Assembly (NCBI RefSeq): GCF_002860355.1
Contig: NZ_NMWU01000015.1
Span: forward strand, 57,330 to 121,329
Direction: 5' to 3'
DNA from: Bifidobacterium margollesii
GTDB taxonomy: Bacteria > Actinomycetota > Actinomycetes > Actinomycetales > Bifidobacteriaceae
DNA length: 64,000 nt
The notes under the pieces were generated by a model, which did no database searches, had not been told where the DNA came from, and was given only the letters and a program-made list of their open reading frames with translations. Within the stretch, counting starts at the first letter, position 1. Each line of letters opens with the position of its first letter. The position numbers and the translations under genes were made by a program. Positions 34,994 through 44,665 of the stretch are shown here, piece after piece.

Positions 34994-35860
34994 TCAGCCC
35001 TGAAAGACGCGGTCTCGGATGTAGCGGCCGGAATCGTCGAGCGCCGAGGAATAGCGCGTGTAGTCGCTGAGGATCACGCCCATGTACAGCATGTCCACGA
35101 TGGCGATGTGCGAAACCCGCGAGAAGATCGCATTGCCGTAGATGGTGCGCTCGCCGCGGCCCGCGTACAGGCACACGTCGGCCCAGTTGGACAGCGGCGT
35201 ACCGTTGAAGTTGGTGATCGCGATGGTTTTGGCGCCCTGATTGCGGGCAAGACGCAACGCGCGCACGGTGTCGTCGGAACTGCCGGAATAGGAGAACGCC
35301 ACGGCCACGTCCTGATCGGTCAGATGTCCGGCGCTGATCCGCTGCATGTAGGCGTCGGTGTTCATGCGGCACTGCAATCCCAAATATCCGAGCTTGATGT
35401 TGAGATCGGTGGCGGGCACCACGGAGTTCTCCACACTGTAGATGTCGATGACGCGCGCCCCGCCGATCAGATTCACGGCCTTGCGGAAATCCTTGGTGGA
35501 CAATGATTCGAGCAGCTCGTCGAGCATGCTTTTCGCGCCCGCCGCGGCGCGTGCGGGAATCTCATCCACGTTGTCCCACGGATGAAGGTCGAAACCATCA
35601 AGCGGATCGAACGACTGCGGGCTTTCGGTCGGATGATTGAACGTGTATCGCAGATCACGATATCCGGTGAATCCGAGCTTGCGGGCAAAACGGATCACCG
35701 TGGGCTGACTTACACCCGCCTTGTCGGCGAGGTCGGAGACGGTCATCGACGCCACGTCGTCGTAATGGTCACGGATATAGGTCGCCACCATACGCTCCGC
35801 AGGGCGAAGCGAAGCGTAGATGTTGCCGATTCGTTGACGTATATCGACGGGAATGCCCAC
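34994..35860 (-). CDS. RpiR/MurR-family transcriptional regulator
   Basis: About 288 residues. The N-terminal helix-turn-helix (about 5-75) has LRPAERMVATYIRDHYDDVASM and LADKAGVSQPTVIRFARKLGFTGYRDLR. The C-terminal SIS sugar-phosphate-binding domain has VIDIYSVENS, DVAVAFSYSGSSDDT and AKTIAITNFNGTPLS. GTG 35860 is the probable start: GGAGG lies 7 bases before it, while an in-frame start at 35905 has none. It sits upstream of the phn transporter on the same strand with hairpins between, so it is a candidate but unproven regulator of that unit. Confidence 0.88.
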   Translation of the reverse strand: MGIPVDIRQRIGNIYASLRPAERMVATYIRDHYDDVASMTVSDLADKAGVSQPTVIRFARKLGFTGYRDLRYTFNHPTESPQSFDPLDGFDLHPWDNVDEIPARAAAGAKSMLDELLESLSTKDFRKAVNLIGGARVIDIYSVENSVVPATDLNIKLGYLGLQCRMNTDAYMQRISAGHLTDQDVAVAFSYSGSSDDTVRALRLARNQGAKTIAITNFNGTPLSNWADVCLYAGRGERTIYGNAIFSRVSHIAIVDMLYMGVILSDYTRYSSALDDSGRYIRDRVFQG

Positions 35861-35995
35861 GCGGATCCCTCCATCATCGCTGCAAGACAATTCGGAAGCT
35901 ACCACACAAAATCTAATGCAACGAAACCGACGGAGAAAACCGGTGGGCTGACGTGAAGATGAACGAGAGATGAAATTCGTAAGGCCGCGGCGGGA

Positions 35996-36769
35996 TCAGC
36001 GACGGTTCAGCGGGGCGAGTTCGAACACTTCGTCGGACTGCCTGGCCACATCGGGGCTGTGCGTGACGATGATCACGCATTTGCCTTCGTCATGAGCCAG
36101 ATCCCGGAAAATGCGCATGATGTCGTCCTGCGTATCCAGATCGAGGTTGCCGGTGGGCTCGTCGGCGATGATCACATCCGGTCCGTAGCTCAGCGCGCGG
36201 GCGATGGCCACACGCTGCTGCTCGCCTCCGGAAAGATGCAGGATCCGCTCGTTCGCATACTCCTCGGCAAGCCTCACCTTAGCCAGAAGACCCCGAACGA
36301 TTTCGGGTTTCGGTCGTTCGAAGCTTTTGCCGCTGGCATCCATCGACAGGATGATGTTCTCCTCCACGGTGAGCGACGGCAGCAGATTGAAGCTCTGGAA
36401 GATCACCCCGACGTCATGACTGCGAAAGTCATACCTGTCGGTCTGCCTCAGATCGGCGCCCTTGTACAGAATCCTTCCCTCGGTGGGGCTGGTGAGCCCC
36501 GAAAGCAGCGACAGTACGGTGGTCTTGCCGGCTCCGGACGGACCGGTGATGGCGTGTACCTTACCGGCTTCGAACGCATGGCTCAGACCGTGGATCACCT
36601 TCTTGCCGCCCTTGGTGTAGGAGTAGGAGACGTTGTCAAGCGCCAGTACAGCCTGAGACCCGGATTCGACGGTCCTGCCGCCATCCGCGGCGTTCCGTTC
36701 CGAATTCCGTGGTCTTGCCGCCGTCGCCTCGGTGGTTTCCGGTGCAACGGTTTCCTGTTCGGTTGTCAT
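35996..36769 (-). CDS. ABC transporter ATP-binding protein, MacB/LolD type
   Basis: About 257 residues. A disordered N-terminal ~45 residues rich in Thr, Glu and Ala precedes the cassette: Walker A GPSGAGKTT, Q-loop VIFQSFNLLPSLT, signature LSGGEQQRVAIARAL, Walker B VIIADEPTGNLD and the His in VTHSPDVA. ATG 36769 has the ribosome site AAAGGA. It works with the FtsX-like permease encoded just upstream, in an export or cell-envelope mechanotransmission complex. Substrate unknown. Confidence 0.92.
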   Translation of the reverse strand: MTTEQETVAPETTEATAARPRNSERNAADGGRTVESGSQAVLALDNVSYSYTKGGKKVIHGLSHAFEAGKVHAITGPSGAGKTTVLSLLSGLTSPTEGRILYKGADLRQTDRYDFRSHDVGVIFQSFNLLPSLTVEENIILSMDASGKSFERPKPEIVRGLLAKVRLAEEYANERILHLSGGEQQRVAIARALSYGPDVIIADEPTGNLDLDTQDDIMRIFRDLAHDEGKCVIIVTHSPDVARQSDEVFELAPLNRR

Positions 36770-36837
36770 GATGGTTCCTTTCGTATTCGTATGGCGTTCC
36801 ATGTTCGTGACGATGACGGATGACCTGCCACGATCCA

Positions 36838-38574
36838 TCAGGATCGATCCGCCAGAATCTGCAACGGCTCGTATCGGATCACCGAAATGATGCCGGCCAA
36901 TGCCGAAATCAAGGTGAGCAGCAGTCCGATGCCGATCATCTCGGTCACGATCCTGAAGTTCACCGTGGCGTTCACTGTGCTGACGTAATCAACCGCGCGC
37001 TGCATGCCGCCCGGGCCGCGGCTGTTCGACGGCTGGGCCTCGGTGGAACCGGTATCCGTGGAATCGGAGCTGCCGGAATCGGACGAGCCTGAGGATTCGG
37101 TGTCATCGGCATCGGAATTCGAGGAGGTCTGCCCGGCCGGACCGCCCATGTTCGCGTTCCGCCCGAACTGAGCCTGCTGCGACTGTGCCTCGGACTGCTG
37201 CGAGGAGATCTGCTGCGCCAACAGCTGATTCGAGACTGGCACCGATGCGGCGGCGCCCCCGGCCACGCCAAGCGCGATGCCGATCATCGTCACGATCAGC
37301 AGCTCGATGGCGAACTGGGCGGCCACCTTCGCCTTCTTCACGCCGATGGCCGTCAGCACGCCCACCTCGTATTTGCGCTCGCGGATGTTGAACAGATTGA
37401 TCACGATCAGCACCACGGCACCCACAGCCAGCACGATGACGAGCAGCGTCAGCGCGAATTTGGCGAGATTGTCGAGCGGCACCAGGGAGGATTCGTAGCT
37501 CTCCACGTCGGACGACTGCACGGTGTAGGTGTCGTCGAGACCGGCCTTGGCCACATCCTTGGCGAAGGTCTCATAGTCGTCCTTGCTGCCGAGCACGTAG
37601 GTGAAGTTCAACTGGGTTGCCGCGGTCGTCGCCTCCGAGGAGGAATCCGAGGATGATGCGGCCGTGGCGGTGGTATCGGAATCAAGGCCGAGCGACTTGA
37701 GCGTGGAGACGGAGGTGTAGATCGCGTTGGCGGCGTCCTGGCTGGTGCCTCCCATCGGACCGGTGGTTGTGGTGTTCTCGCTGGTGGAGTTCTTGTAGAT
37801 GCCGACGATCTTCAGCTTGTAGGTGGTGGACTCGTCGGACGGATTGGTGACGGTGATGGTGTCGCCGACGGAGAGATCGTTGAAATCGGCCAGCGATTTC
37901 GAGATGATCGCTTCGCCGTTGCTGGCCGAATCGTAGCCGAAGACCTCACCGTCCACCATGGTGAACGAGCCGTTTCGGGCGTTGGCCACGGCGGTGTCGG
38001 AGGAGAAGCCGGTCAGGGAGAAGTCGCCTTGGACCATACCCCGGTCGCCTTGGCCGTTTTCGTCGCCCGGGCCGGGCTGGCCGTTCTGGTCGCCGCCGTT
38101 GCGGGTTTCGGACGAGGCGGAATCCGAAGTCGAATCGGAGCTGCTGGAGCCGCTGGAATTGGATGTGCTGCTTTCCACGGGCTGGAAGTCGTCGGTGGCG
38201 CTCACCGAGGTTTCCTCGGTGTAGTAGGTGCTTACCTTGACGCTGGACGCTTTGGCGTATTTGAGATAGTCGCTCAGGGTGAGCGAACTCTGATCGAGAG
38301 CCGAACGCATGGCGTCGAAGTCCGGTTTGCCGTCGGAGTCGGAGGAGCTGGACGAGGAGCTGCGGGCCTCGCTCATCAGCTTTTCGCGGTCCACGCTGAT
38401 CGTGGCCGTCACCGTGGTGTTCTGCAGACCTTCGTCCCGTGCCGTCTGCGCGGCGTCGCGTATGGACAGTCCTATGGTGGCCGCCGCGGCGATGATCGCC
38501 ACGATGATGACGATGAGGATGTTGCGCCCCTTGTTTCTCGTCACCGATCTCCAGGCGTTCCTGAGAATGAACAT
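36838..38574 (-). CDS. FtsX-like/MacB-type ABC permease with Ser-rich extracytoplasmic domain
   Basis: 578 residues. One N-terminal helix (about 19-41, ILIVIIVAIIAAAATIGL), a ~350-residue extracytoplasmic domain, then three C-terminal helices with NIRERKYEVGVLTAIG and FRIVTEMIGIGLLLTLISALAG, the FtsX topology. The external domain has low-complexity Ser/Asp/Gly tracts (around residues 70-80 and 130-175), and a second Ser/Asp-rich stretch sits between the last helices. ATG 38574 has the ribosome site AAAGGACG. It is transcribed with the ATPase gene 68 bases downstream. Confidence 0.9.
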   Translation of the reverse strand: MFILRNAWRSVTRNKGRNILIVIIVAIIAAAATIGLSIRDAAQTARDEGLQNTTVTATISVDREKLMSEARSSSSSSSDSDGKPDFDAMRSALDQSSLTLSDYLKYAKASSVKVSTYYTEETSVSATDDFQPVESSTSNSSGSSSSDSTSDSASSETRNGGDQNGQPGPGDENGQGDRGMVQGDFSLTGFSSDTAVANARNGSFTMVDGEVFGYDSASNGEAIISKSLADFNDLSVGDTITVTNPSDESTTYKLKIVGIYKNSTSENTTTTGPMGGTSQDAANAIYTSVSTLKSLGLDSDTTATAASSSDSSSEATTAATQLNFTYVLGSKDDYETFAKDVAKAGLDDTYTVQSSDVESYESSLVPLDNLAKFALTLLVIVLAVGAVVLIVINLFNIRERKYEVGVLTAIGVKKAKVAAQFAIELLIVTMIGIALGVAGGAAASVPVSNQLLAQQISSQQSEAQSQQAQFGRNANMGGPAGQTSSNSDADDTESSGSSDSGSSDSTDTGSTEAQPSNSRGPGGMQRAVDYVSTVNATVNFRIVTEMIGIGLLLTLISALAGIISVIRYEPLQILADRS

Positions 38575-38791
38575 GATCGTCCTTTGCTGGTATCGATTTC
38601 GTATTGGTTCGCGACGCGATGCTCTTCGCCCGCGTGCTATGCGATGGTCATTTCCGAGAATCGTTCGCCGTGGTGGAAGATCTCTGGTCTGCGGCTCGAA
38701 GTGTTCGGGCAGAAACGGGGCAATTGCCAGAAAGAAAGCTGGACGTTCACTGATCGCCGTGTTGCGCATCGATGCCGCTAGCATGGAACGC

Positions 38792-39742
38792 ATGGTTGAT
38801 ACGTATGGCATTCTGTATGATGAAACGCTTGATAATCCCGAAGCCACGCGCATCAGGCGTGTGGCCGAACTCATGAGGAACCGCGGGCGTCGAAAGGCCG
38901 GCAAGTTCATCATCGAGGCGCCGCAGGCCGTGCGCGAGGCCCTGCGGTATCGGACGGATCTGGTGGAGGATCTCTACCTTGAGGTGGACGATGAGGGTGC
39001 GCCGATCAGCGAGCGTGCGGGCGAGATCGAACGCGAGATTCTGTCGGGTACCCCCGAACGGGTGCCGCAGGGCGTGCAGCGGGTGTTCATCCATCATGTC
39101 TCCTCGCGTGTGATGACCTCGATCAGCACGGACGCGCAGGGCATCTTCGCCATCGCGGACATGGGCGATCTTGTCGGCTCGCTTGCTGACTTCTCGCTCT
39201 ACGGCACGCTGGGACGTTCCGCTGGCGAACGCGGCCGGCGGGGCGAGACGGGTGCGCCGATGGTCGCCGCGTTCTGGCAGGTGCGGGATCCGGGCAACGC
39301 CGGCACGGTGATCCGTACGGCCGATGCCGCGGGCGTGGACGCCGTGGTGCTGGTCGACGACTGCGTCACCCCGTACAGTCCGAAGGTCATTCGTTCCACC
39401 GCCGGTTCGCTGTTCCACGTTCCGGTGCTGCGCGCTTCCGCCGATGAGTTCTTCGAATGGTGTGCGGACAGCGGTTTGACCACCCTCGCCGCCGACGTGT
39501 ACGGCACCGAATCGTCGCATCCCACGCCACTGCCCGAACTGATCGCCGATCATGCGGCTGCCGGGCACTCGGGCAGGGCGATCCTGTTCGGCAATGAGGC
39601 GAGGGGTCTGGAGGACGACATCCTTGATCGGTGCAACGGCATCGTCTCCATTCCGATCTACGGGAAGGCGGAGTCGCTGAACCTCGCCACCAGCGCCTCG
39701 GTGCTGCTCTATTCGCTGGCCATGCACGACCGTATGGCCTGA
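38792..39742 (+). CDS. SpoU/TrmH-family rRNA 2'-O-methyltransferase
   Basis: About 316 residues. An N-terminal RNA-binding part (about 1-115) with RRKAGKFIIEAPQAVREAL precedes the SPOUT knot domain. The domain has motif 1 VRDPGNAGTVIRTADAAG, motif 2 LFGNEARGLEDD and motif 3 SIPIYGKAESLNLATSASVLLYS. It should 2'-O-methylate a ribosomal RNA nucleotide using SAM. Starts at 38783 and 38792 are both possible; GGA before 38792 favours the latter. It precedes pheS, as in other bifidobacteria. Confidence 0.92.
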   Translation: MVDTYGILYDETLDNPEATRIRRVAELMRNRGRRKAGKFIIEAPQAVREALRYRTDLVEDLYLEVDDEGAPISERAGEIEREILSGTPERVPQGVQRVFIHHVSSRVMTSISTDAQGIFAIADMGDLVGSLADFSLYGTLGRSAGERGRRGETGAPMVAAFWQVRDPGNAGTVIRTADAAGVDAVVLVDDCVTPYSPKVIRSTAGSLFHVPVLRASADEFFEWCADSGLTTLAADVYGTESSHPTPLPELIADHAAAGHSGRAILFGNEARGLEDDILDRCNGIVSIPIYGKAESLNLATSASVLLYSLAMHDRMA

Positions 39743-39902
39743 GTGCATGAATGCCGTCCCCGGTAACCGCCTGCCTGTGATCGCACCGGCTATGTCGAGT
39801 CATATGGGGACAATGTGAGATTGGTGTTTCGCACGGGGACCGGCCGTCTCAGCGCGAAAATGTTGTAAGCAAACGTTGTTATGCCTATGGAAAGGTGTCC
39901 CT

Positions 39903-40970
39903 GTGGCAGATGTTGCATCATTCGATGCCGAAGCGGTGGCCGCTGCCGTCGCCGAAGGCATCGAGAAAATTCAGAACGCCTCCTCGATGGAGGAGTTGAA
40001 GGCTATCAAGACCCGTTACGCCGGTGCCGACTCGGCGATGACCCACGCCAGCAAGGCCATCGGCGCCCTGCCGAAGGATCGGAAGAAGGATGCGGGCAAG
40101 CTGATGGGCAAGCTGCGCGCCGATTTCGGCCGCGCGTTCGGCACCAAGGAGGCCGAGGTCAAGGCCGCCGAGGAGGCGGCGAAGCTGGCGAGCGAGACGG
40201 TGGACATGACTCAGCCCATTCGCCGCAAGCCGCTGGGCGCCCGCCACCCGCTTCCCAAGGTGATGGAGGATGTTCAGGATTTCTTCGTCTCGATGGGATG
40301 GCAGGTCGCCGACGGCCCTGAAGTGGAGACCGAATGGTATGACTTCGACGCGCTGAACTTCGGTCCCGATCATCCGGCCCGGCAGATGCAGGACACCTTC
40401 TACATCAAGGGCAATCAGGCCAAGGACGCCGCCGGCTTCGTCGGCAGCAACATGGTGATGCGCACCCAGACCTCGTCCGATCAGGTGCGTGCGCTGCTCA
40501 CCCGCGGCGTGCCGCTGTACATCGCCTGCACGGGCCGTGTGTTCCGCACCGACGAGCTCGACGCCACGCACACCCCGGTGTTCCACCAGTGCGAGGCTCT
40601 GGCCGTCGACAAGAACCTGACCATGGCCAATCTCAAGGGCGTGCTCGACAAGCTTGCCGTGGCCATGTTCGGCCCCGAAGCCAAGAGCCGTCTGCGCCCG
40701 AGCTACTTCCCGTTCACTGAGCCGAGTGCCGAACTCGACCTGTGGTTCCCCGACAAGAAGGGCGGCCCCGGCTGGATCGAATGGGGCGGCTGCGGCATGG
40801 TGAACCCGAATGTGCTCAAGTCCGCGGGCATCGACCCGGACGTGTACACCGGCTTCGCCTTCGGCGTGGGCATCGAGCGCACGCTGCTGCTGCGCCACGA
40901 CATCAACGACATGCACGACCTGGTCGAGGGCGACGTGCGTTTCTCCGAACAGTTCGCGATGGGGGAGTGA
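39903..40970 (+). CDS. pheS: Phenylalanyl-tRNA synthetase alpha subunit
   Basis: About 355 residues. The N-terminal coiled-coil arm (about 1-100, Lys/Ala/Glu-rich) contacts tRNA-Phe; the class II catalytic domain follows, with GARHPLPKVMEDVQDFF, FHQCEALAVDKNL, RPSYFPFTEPSAE and motif 3 GFAFGVGIERTLLLRH. GTG 39903 is chosen, with GGAAAGG about 10 bases upstream. It forms a heterotetramer with PheT, encoded 6 bases downstream. Confidence 0.97.
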   Translation: MADVASFDAEAVAAAVAEGIEKIQNASSMEELKAIKTRYAGADSAMTHASKAIGALPKDRKKDAGKLMGKLRADFGRAFGTKEAEVKAAEEAAKLASETVDMTQPIRRKPLGARHPLPKVMEDVQDFFVSMGWQVADGPEVETEWYDFDALNFGPDHPARQMQDTFYIKGNQAKDAAGFVGSNMVMRTQTSSDQVRALLTRGVPLYIACTGRVFRTDELDATHTPVFHQCEALAVDKNLTMANLKGVLDKLAVAMFGPEAKSRLRPSYFPFTEPSAELDLWFPDKKGGPGWIEWGGCGMVNPNVLKSAGIDPDVYTGFAFGVGIERTLLLRHDINDMHDLVEGDVRFSEQFAMGE

Positions 40971-40976
40971 AGTACC

Positions 40977-43595
40977 ATGCCGATGATTGATATTGATTGG
41001 CTCAAGGACCATGTCGAGGTTCCCGAGGATCTCACCTACGAGCAGCTGGCCAAGGATCTGGTGCGCGTGGGTCTTGAAGAGGAGGAGATCCACCGTTCCC
41101 AGCTGACCGGACCGATCGTGGTCGGCTACGTGGTGGACGCCACCCCCGAGCCGCAGAAGAACGGCAAGATCATCAACTGGTGCCATGTGGACGTCGGCGA
41201 CGAATACAACGAGACCGACGAGAACGGCAACAAGGTGCCGCGCGGCATCATCTGCGGCGCCCCGAACATGGCCGCCGGCGAGAAGGTCGTCGTGACCCTT
41301 CCCGGTGCCGTGCTGCCCGGCGATTTCAAGATCGAACCGCGCAAGACCTACGGCCACATTTCCAACGGCATGTGCGCCTCGGAGCGCGAACTCGGTCTGG
41401 GCGATTCCCATGACGGCATCATTCTGCTGCGCGAATACGGCTTCTCCAAGGAGGAGTACAACGAGCTGAAGCCGGGCGACGACGCCATGGAGCTGCTGCA
41501 TCTGAACAATCCGCTGCTGGAGATCAACATCACCCCGGATCGCGGCTATGCGTTCTCCTACCGTGGCGTGGCCCGCGAATACCATCATTCCACCGGCGCC
41601 GCCTACGTGGATCCGGCCATCGAACTGGGCAGGAAGGCCCCTCACCAGGCCGCAGGCGTTGACGGTGCCGCGCCGGTGAAGGACATGGACGTGTTCGTGG
41701 AGGACTCCAATCCGATCCACGGCGTGATCGGCTGCGATCGATACTACGGTCGCGTCGTACGCGGATTCAACCCTGCCGCCCCCACGCCCAGCTGGATGCG
41801 TCGTCGTCTGGTTCGTGCGGGCATGCGCTCCATCTCGCTGGCCGTGGACGTGACCAACTACGTGATGCTTGATCTGGGCCAGCCGTTGCACGCCTACGAT
41901 CTGAACAGGATCGAAGGTCCGATCGTGATTCGTCGCGCCGGCGAAGGCGAAAAGCTCACCACGCTGGACGGCAAGGAGCACGAGCTGAGCCCCGAGGATC
42001 TGCTGATCACCGATTCCCCGAACGACGAACGGGCCTCCCGGATTCTCGGCCTCGCCGGTGTGATGGGCGGTCTGTACGGTGAGGTGACCGACGAGACCAC
42101 CGATCTGTTCATCGAGGCCGCGCATTTCGATCAGGTGACCATCGCGCGTTCCGCCCGCCGTCACAAGATCCCCTCGGAGGCGTCCCGCCGCTTCGAGCGT
42201 GGTGTGGATCCGCAGCTGCAGCCCGCCGCTGTGGAGATGGCCGTCGAGCTGCTGACCCGCTACGGTGCCGGCGAAGGTTCGCGCACCCCGGTCGACTACG
42301 ATCAGACCAAGCGTCCGAACGACATTCGCTTCAAGGTGAGCGAGGTGTCGCGAGTGGCTGGCCTCGATCTTGACACCAACCGCATTTCCGACATCCTTAC
42401 CGACATCGGATGTCATGTGGGTGGTGGCGGCAACGGCGAGTTCTCCGTGGTGCCGCCGACGTGGCGACCCGATCTGACCGAGCCGTGCGATCTGGTCGAA
42501 GAGGTGGCCCGTCTGGTCGGATACGACGAGATTCCGGTGATCGTGCCGCCGGTGCCGGTGACCGGCGATACCGGTCTCACGCTGGAGCAGCGGCGTCAGC
42601 GCTGGGTGGCGGACGAGCTCGCCCAGTACGGTCTGGTGGAGACGCTGAGCTATCCGTTCGTCGGCGATGCCGACTACAAGGCATTCTCGCTGAACGCCGA
42701 TGAGATCAAGCCGGTGAGCGTGGAGATCACCAATCCGCTGGCCGGTGACCGTCCGTTCCTGCGTCGCCGTCTGCTGTGGACGCTGGCGCGAACCGTGCAG
42801 CGCAACATCCGCCGTGGTCTGCAGAACGTCAGCCTGTACGAGCTGGGTCATGTGTTCCTGTGGGATCCGAGCGCCCCCGCCATTCCGGCGTTGCCCGGCG
42901 GCGTGAAGCCGACCGACGAACAGCTGGCCGCGCTCGACGCGGGCCTGCCCGAACAGCCGCAGCATGTGGCGGCCATCCTCACCGGCAAGGCCGAGGACGC
43001 GGGCTGGCTCGGTGAGACCCGTGACGTTGACTGGTCCGATGCCGTTGAAGCCGTGCGCCGCGTGTTCGATCGACTGGGAGCCGGGATGAATCTCGTGCAG
43101 CCCGCCGCATCCGAGGTTCCCGCCGAATGGCATCCGGGCCGCTATGCCGAAATCGTGGCCGCCGATGGCACCAAGGTGGGCGAGGTGGGCGAGTTCCACC
43201 CGCACGTTAACGAAGCGCTGGGCTTCCCCGAGCACTCCGCGGCGTTCGAGCTCAACCTCACCGCATGGTTGCCGACGCTGGACGACAAGCCGGTGCAGGC
43301 CAAGCCGATCTCCACGTTCCCGCCGGTGAGGCAGGATCTCGCGTTCACCGTGCCGGATTCGATCACCTCGAAGCAGCTGGAGGACGTGATCCGTGAAGCC
43401 GCCGGCGGCGCGCTGGAATCCATCGAACTGTTCGACGTGTTCTCCGGCGAGCAGGTGGGTGAGGGACAGAAGTCGCTGGCCTACGCCGTGGTGTTCCGTT
43501 CGCCGACCAAGACGCTGGATGCCTCCGACAGCGAGGCGATCCGGCAGACCATCGTCGAGAAGGCCGCCGAATTGGGCGCCCAGCTGCGCGCCTGA
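40977..43595 (+). CDS. pheT: Phenylalanyl-tRNA synthetase beta subunit
   Basis: 872 residues with the full bacterial layout: a tRNA-binding OB fold (about 50-190), the B3/B4 editing domain (about 250-420, with LDLGQPLHAYD), B5, the class II-like core (about 530-760) and the C-terminal anticodon-binding fold (about 775-872, KPISTFPPVRQDLAFTV and DVFSGEQVGEGQKSLAYAVVF). Length is at the long end of the family, as in other actinobacteria. It is co-transcribed with pheS. Confidence 0.97.
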   Translation: MPMIDIDWLKDHVEVPEDLTYEQLAKDLVRVGLEEEEIHRSQLTGPIVVGYVVDATPEPQKNGKIINWCHVDVGDEYNETDENGNKVPRGIICGAPNMAAGEKVVVTLPGAVLPGDFKIEPRKTYGHISNGMCASERELGLGDSHDGIILLREYGFSKEEYNELKPGDDAMELLHLNNPLLEINITPDRGYAFSYRGVAREYHHSTGAAYVDPAIELGRKAPHQAAGVDGAAPVKDMDVFVEDSNPIHGVIGCDRYYGRVVRGFNPAAPTPSWMRRRLVRAGMRSISLAVDVTNYVMLDLGQPLHAYDLNRIEGPIVIRRAGEGEKLTTLDGKEHELSPEDLLITDSPNDERASRILGLAGVMGGLYGEVTDETTDLFIEAAHFDQVTIARSARRHKIPSEASRRFERGVDPQLQPAAVEMAVELLTRYGAGEGSRTPVDYDQTKRPNDIRFKVSEVSRVAGLDLDTNRISDILTDIGCHVGGGGNGEFSVVPPTWRPDLTEPCDLVEEVARLVGYDEIPVIVPPVPVTGDTGLTLEQRRQRWVADELAQYGLVETLSYPFVGDADYKAFSLNADEIKPVSVEITNPLAGDRPFLRRRLLWTLARTVQRNIRRGLQNVSLYELGHVFLWDPSAPAIPALPGGVKPTDEQLAALDAGLPEQPQHVAAILTGKAEDAGWLGETRDVDWSDAVEAVRRVFDRLGAGMNLVQPAASEVPAEWHPGRYAEIVAADGTKVGEVGEFHPHVNEALGFPEHSAAFELNLTAWLPTLDDKPVQAKPISTFPPVRQDLAFTVPDSITSKQLEDVIREAAGGALESIELFDVFSGEQVGEGQKSLAYAVVFRSPTKTLDASDSEAIRQTIVEKAAELGAQLRA

Positions 43596-43604
43596 CGCTT
43601 TGCC

Positions 43605-43639
43605 GACCCCCGCGGACCGTTGAATCGGTTGCGGGGGTC
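43605..43639 (+). terminator. Terminator after pheT
   Basis: GACCCCCGC (43605-43613) pairs with GCGGGGGTC (43631-43639), with a smaller inner stem ACCG/CGGT. A weak T-rich tract follows. Confidence 0.75.
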
Positions 43640-43780
43640 TGTTCGTAGGTACGGACTGTTTCGCATATGCAGATCGGTATATGTGGTCCGTTCATCCCTG
43701 GGCGAATCCTCGGTGAGGCAGGGCGCGTGGTTTCGGCTAAATCCATGATTTTTCCTCAGGATGCTGCTAGTAAGGGAACT

Positions 43781-44521
43781 ATGAACATACAGCACCTATG
43801 GCATGACCGGTTCGATTCGAACGGCACTGGTCAATCGGCGTCGGGATCCGATCGGCGTCGGCAGGAACCGGAGTACGGACAGTATCGCGAGCCGGAGTAC
43901 GGCGAGCTGGCCAGCCGATATCCGAACTGGAATCCGTATGTGTATGGCGAACCGGATCCCGAACCGCAGAACGATGGCGGGAGCCAGACCGCAAACGGCC
44001 GTAGTGATACGGGATCGGCATATGACGGCGGAGGGCATGCGTACGGCGGCGGACCTCGGCCGCAGACCCCTGATTCCCGGCGTGGTCCGGATTCGTATGG
44101 CAATCCGTATGGTCGACGGGACGGCTACGGTTACGGTCCGCAGGTGCCGCCTCCGGGGGATCCCAATGATCGGAGTCGATATCGTGGCGGCATCGATCTG
44201 GAGGATCCGAACCAGAATCCGCTGTATGGTCGATGGGATCCCGCCGCGATCATCTCATTCGTCATGGCCCTGCTGTCCGTGCCGATCGTGCCGCTGCTGC
44301 TCGGCGGGCTCTCCGTGTATCGCACCAGACTGTTCCGGATGAAGGGTCGTGGTCTGGCGATCGCCGCCGTGATTATCAGTCTGCTGACCACGGCGCTGTC
44401 GGTGTATCTGATGGCCACGGGCATGGATCCGTATCAGTTCGTCGCGCAGTTGTATGGGTTCGACTATTCCGGTGGAACCGGTGGAGCCGGCGGGTCGGGA
44501 GATGGTTCGACCAGCGTCTGA
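43781..44521 (+). CDS. DUF4190-like membrane protein with disordered Tyr/Pro/Gly-rich N terminus
   Basis: About 246 residues. Residues 1-145 are low-complexity, rich in Tyr, Gly, Pro, Arg and Asp (repeated EPEYG, NPYGR, DSYGNPYG), and likely cytosolic and disordered. Two membrane helices follow (about 160-180, AIISFVMALLSVPIVPLLLGG, and 192-215), with the short basic hairpin VYRTRLFRMKGRG between, as in DUF4190 proteins. A short Gly/Ser tail ends it. ATG 43781 has the ribosome site AAGGGA. Its role is unknown. Confidence 0.8.
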   Translation: MNIQHLWHDRFDSNGTGQSASGSDRRRQEPEYGQYREPEYGELASRYPNWNPYVYGEPDPEPQNDGGSQTANGRSDTGSAYDGGGHAYGGGPRPQTPDSRRGPDSYGNPYGRRDGYGYGPQVPPPGDPNDRSRYRGGIDLEDPNQNPLYGRWDPAAIISFVMALLSVPIVPLLLGGLSVYRTRLFRMKGRGLAIAAVIISLLTTALSVYLMATGMDPYQFVAQLYGFDYSGGTGGAGGSGDGSTSV

Positions 44522-44562
44522 TGGTCGTTCTCGACGTCGGGCAACACGCGGACTCCCGATAT

Positions 44563-44602
44563 ATTGCATAATTATGCATAGTTCTGCATATGTGTGTATA
44601 AT
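44563..44602 (+). promoter_or_regulatory. argC promoter with ArgR boxes
   Basis: TGCATAATTATGCA (44565-44578) is a perfect 14-bp palindrome, and a third TGCAT follows at 44585-44589. A -10 box TATAAT lies at 44597-44602. A nearly identical three-copy arrangement precedes argG, which identifies it as the ArgR operator. Confidence 0.8.
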
Positions 44603-44665
44603 CGTCGCTTGTTACTGGACGAAGGGACTGCGATGCCTGCCATTGCGGTCGATATAGGGAGAGTC

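Noticed and set aside
39918-43235. 1105-codon open frame on the minus strand across pheS and pheT
   Set aside because: High-GC codon bias opens the opposite strand. The translation is His/Gly/Val-rich with no family resemblance, while pheS and pheT are certain.
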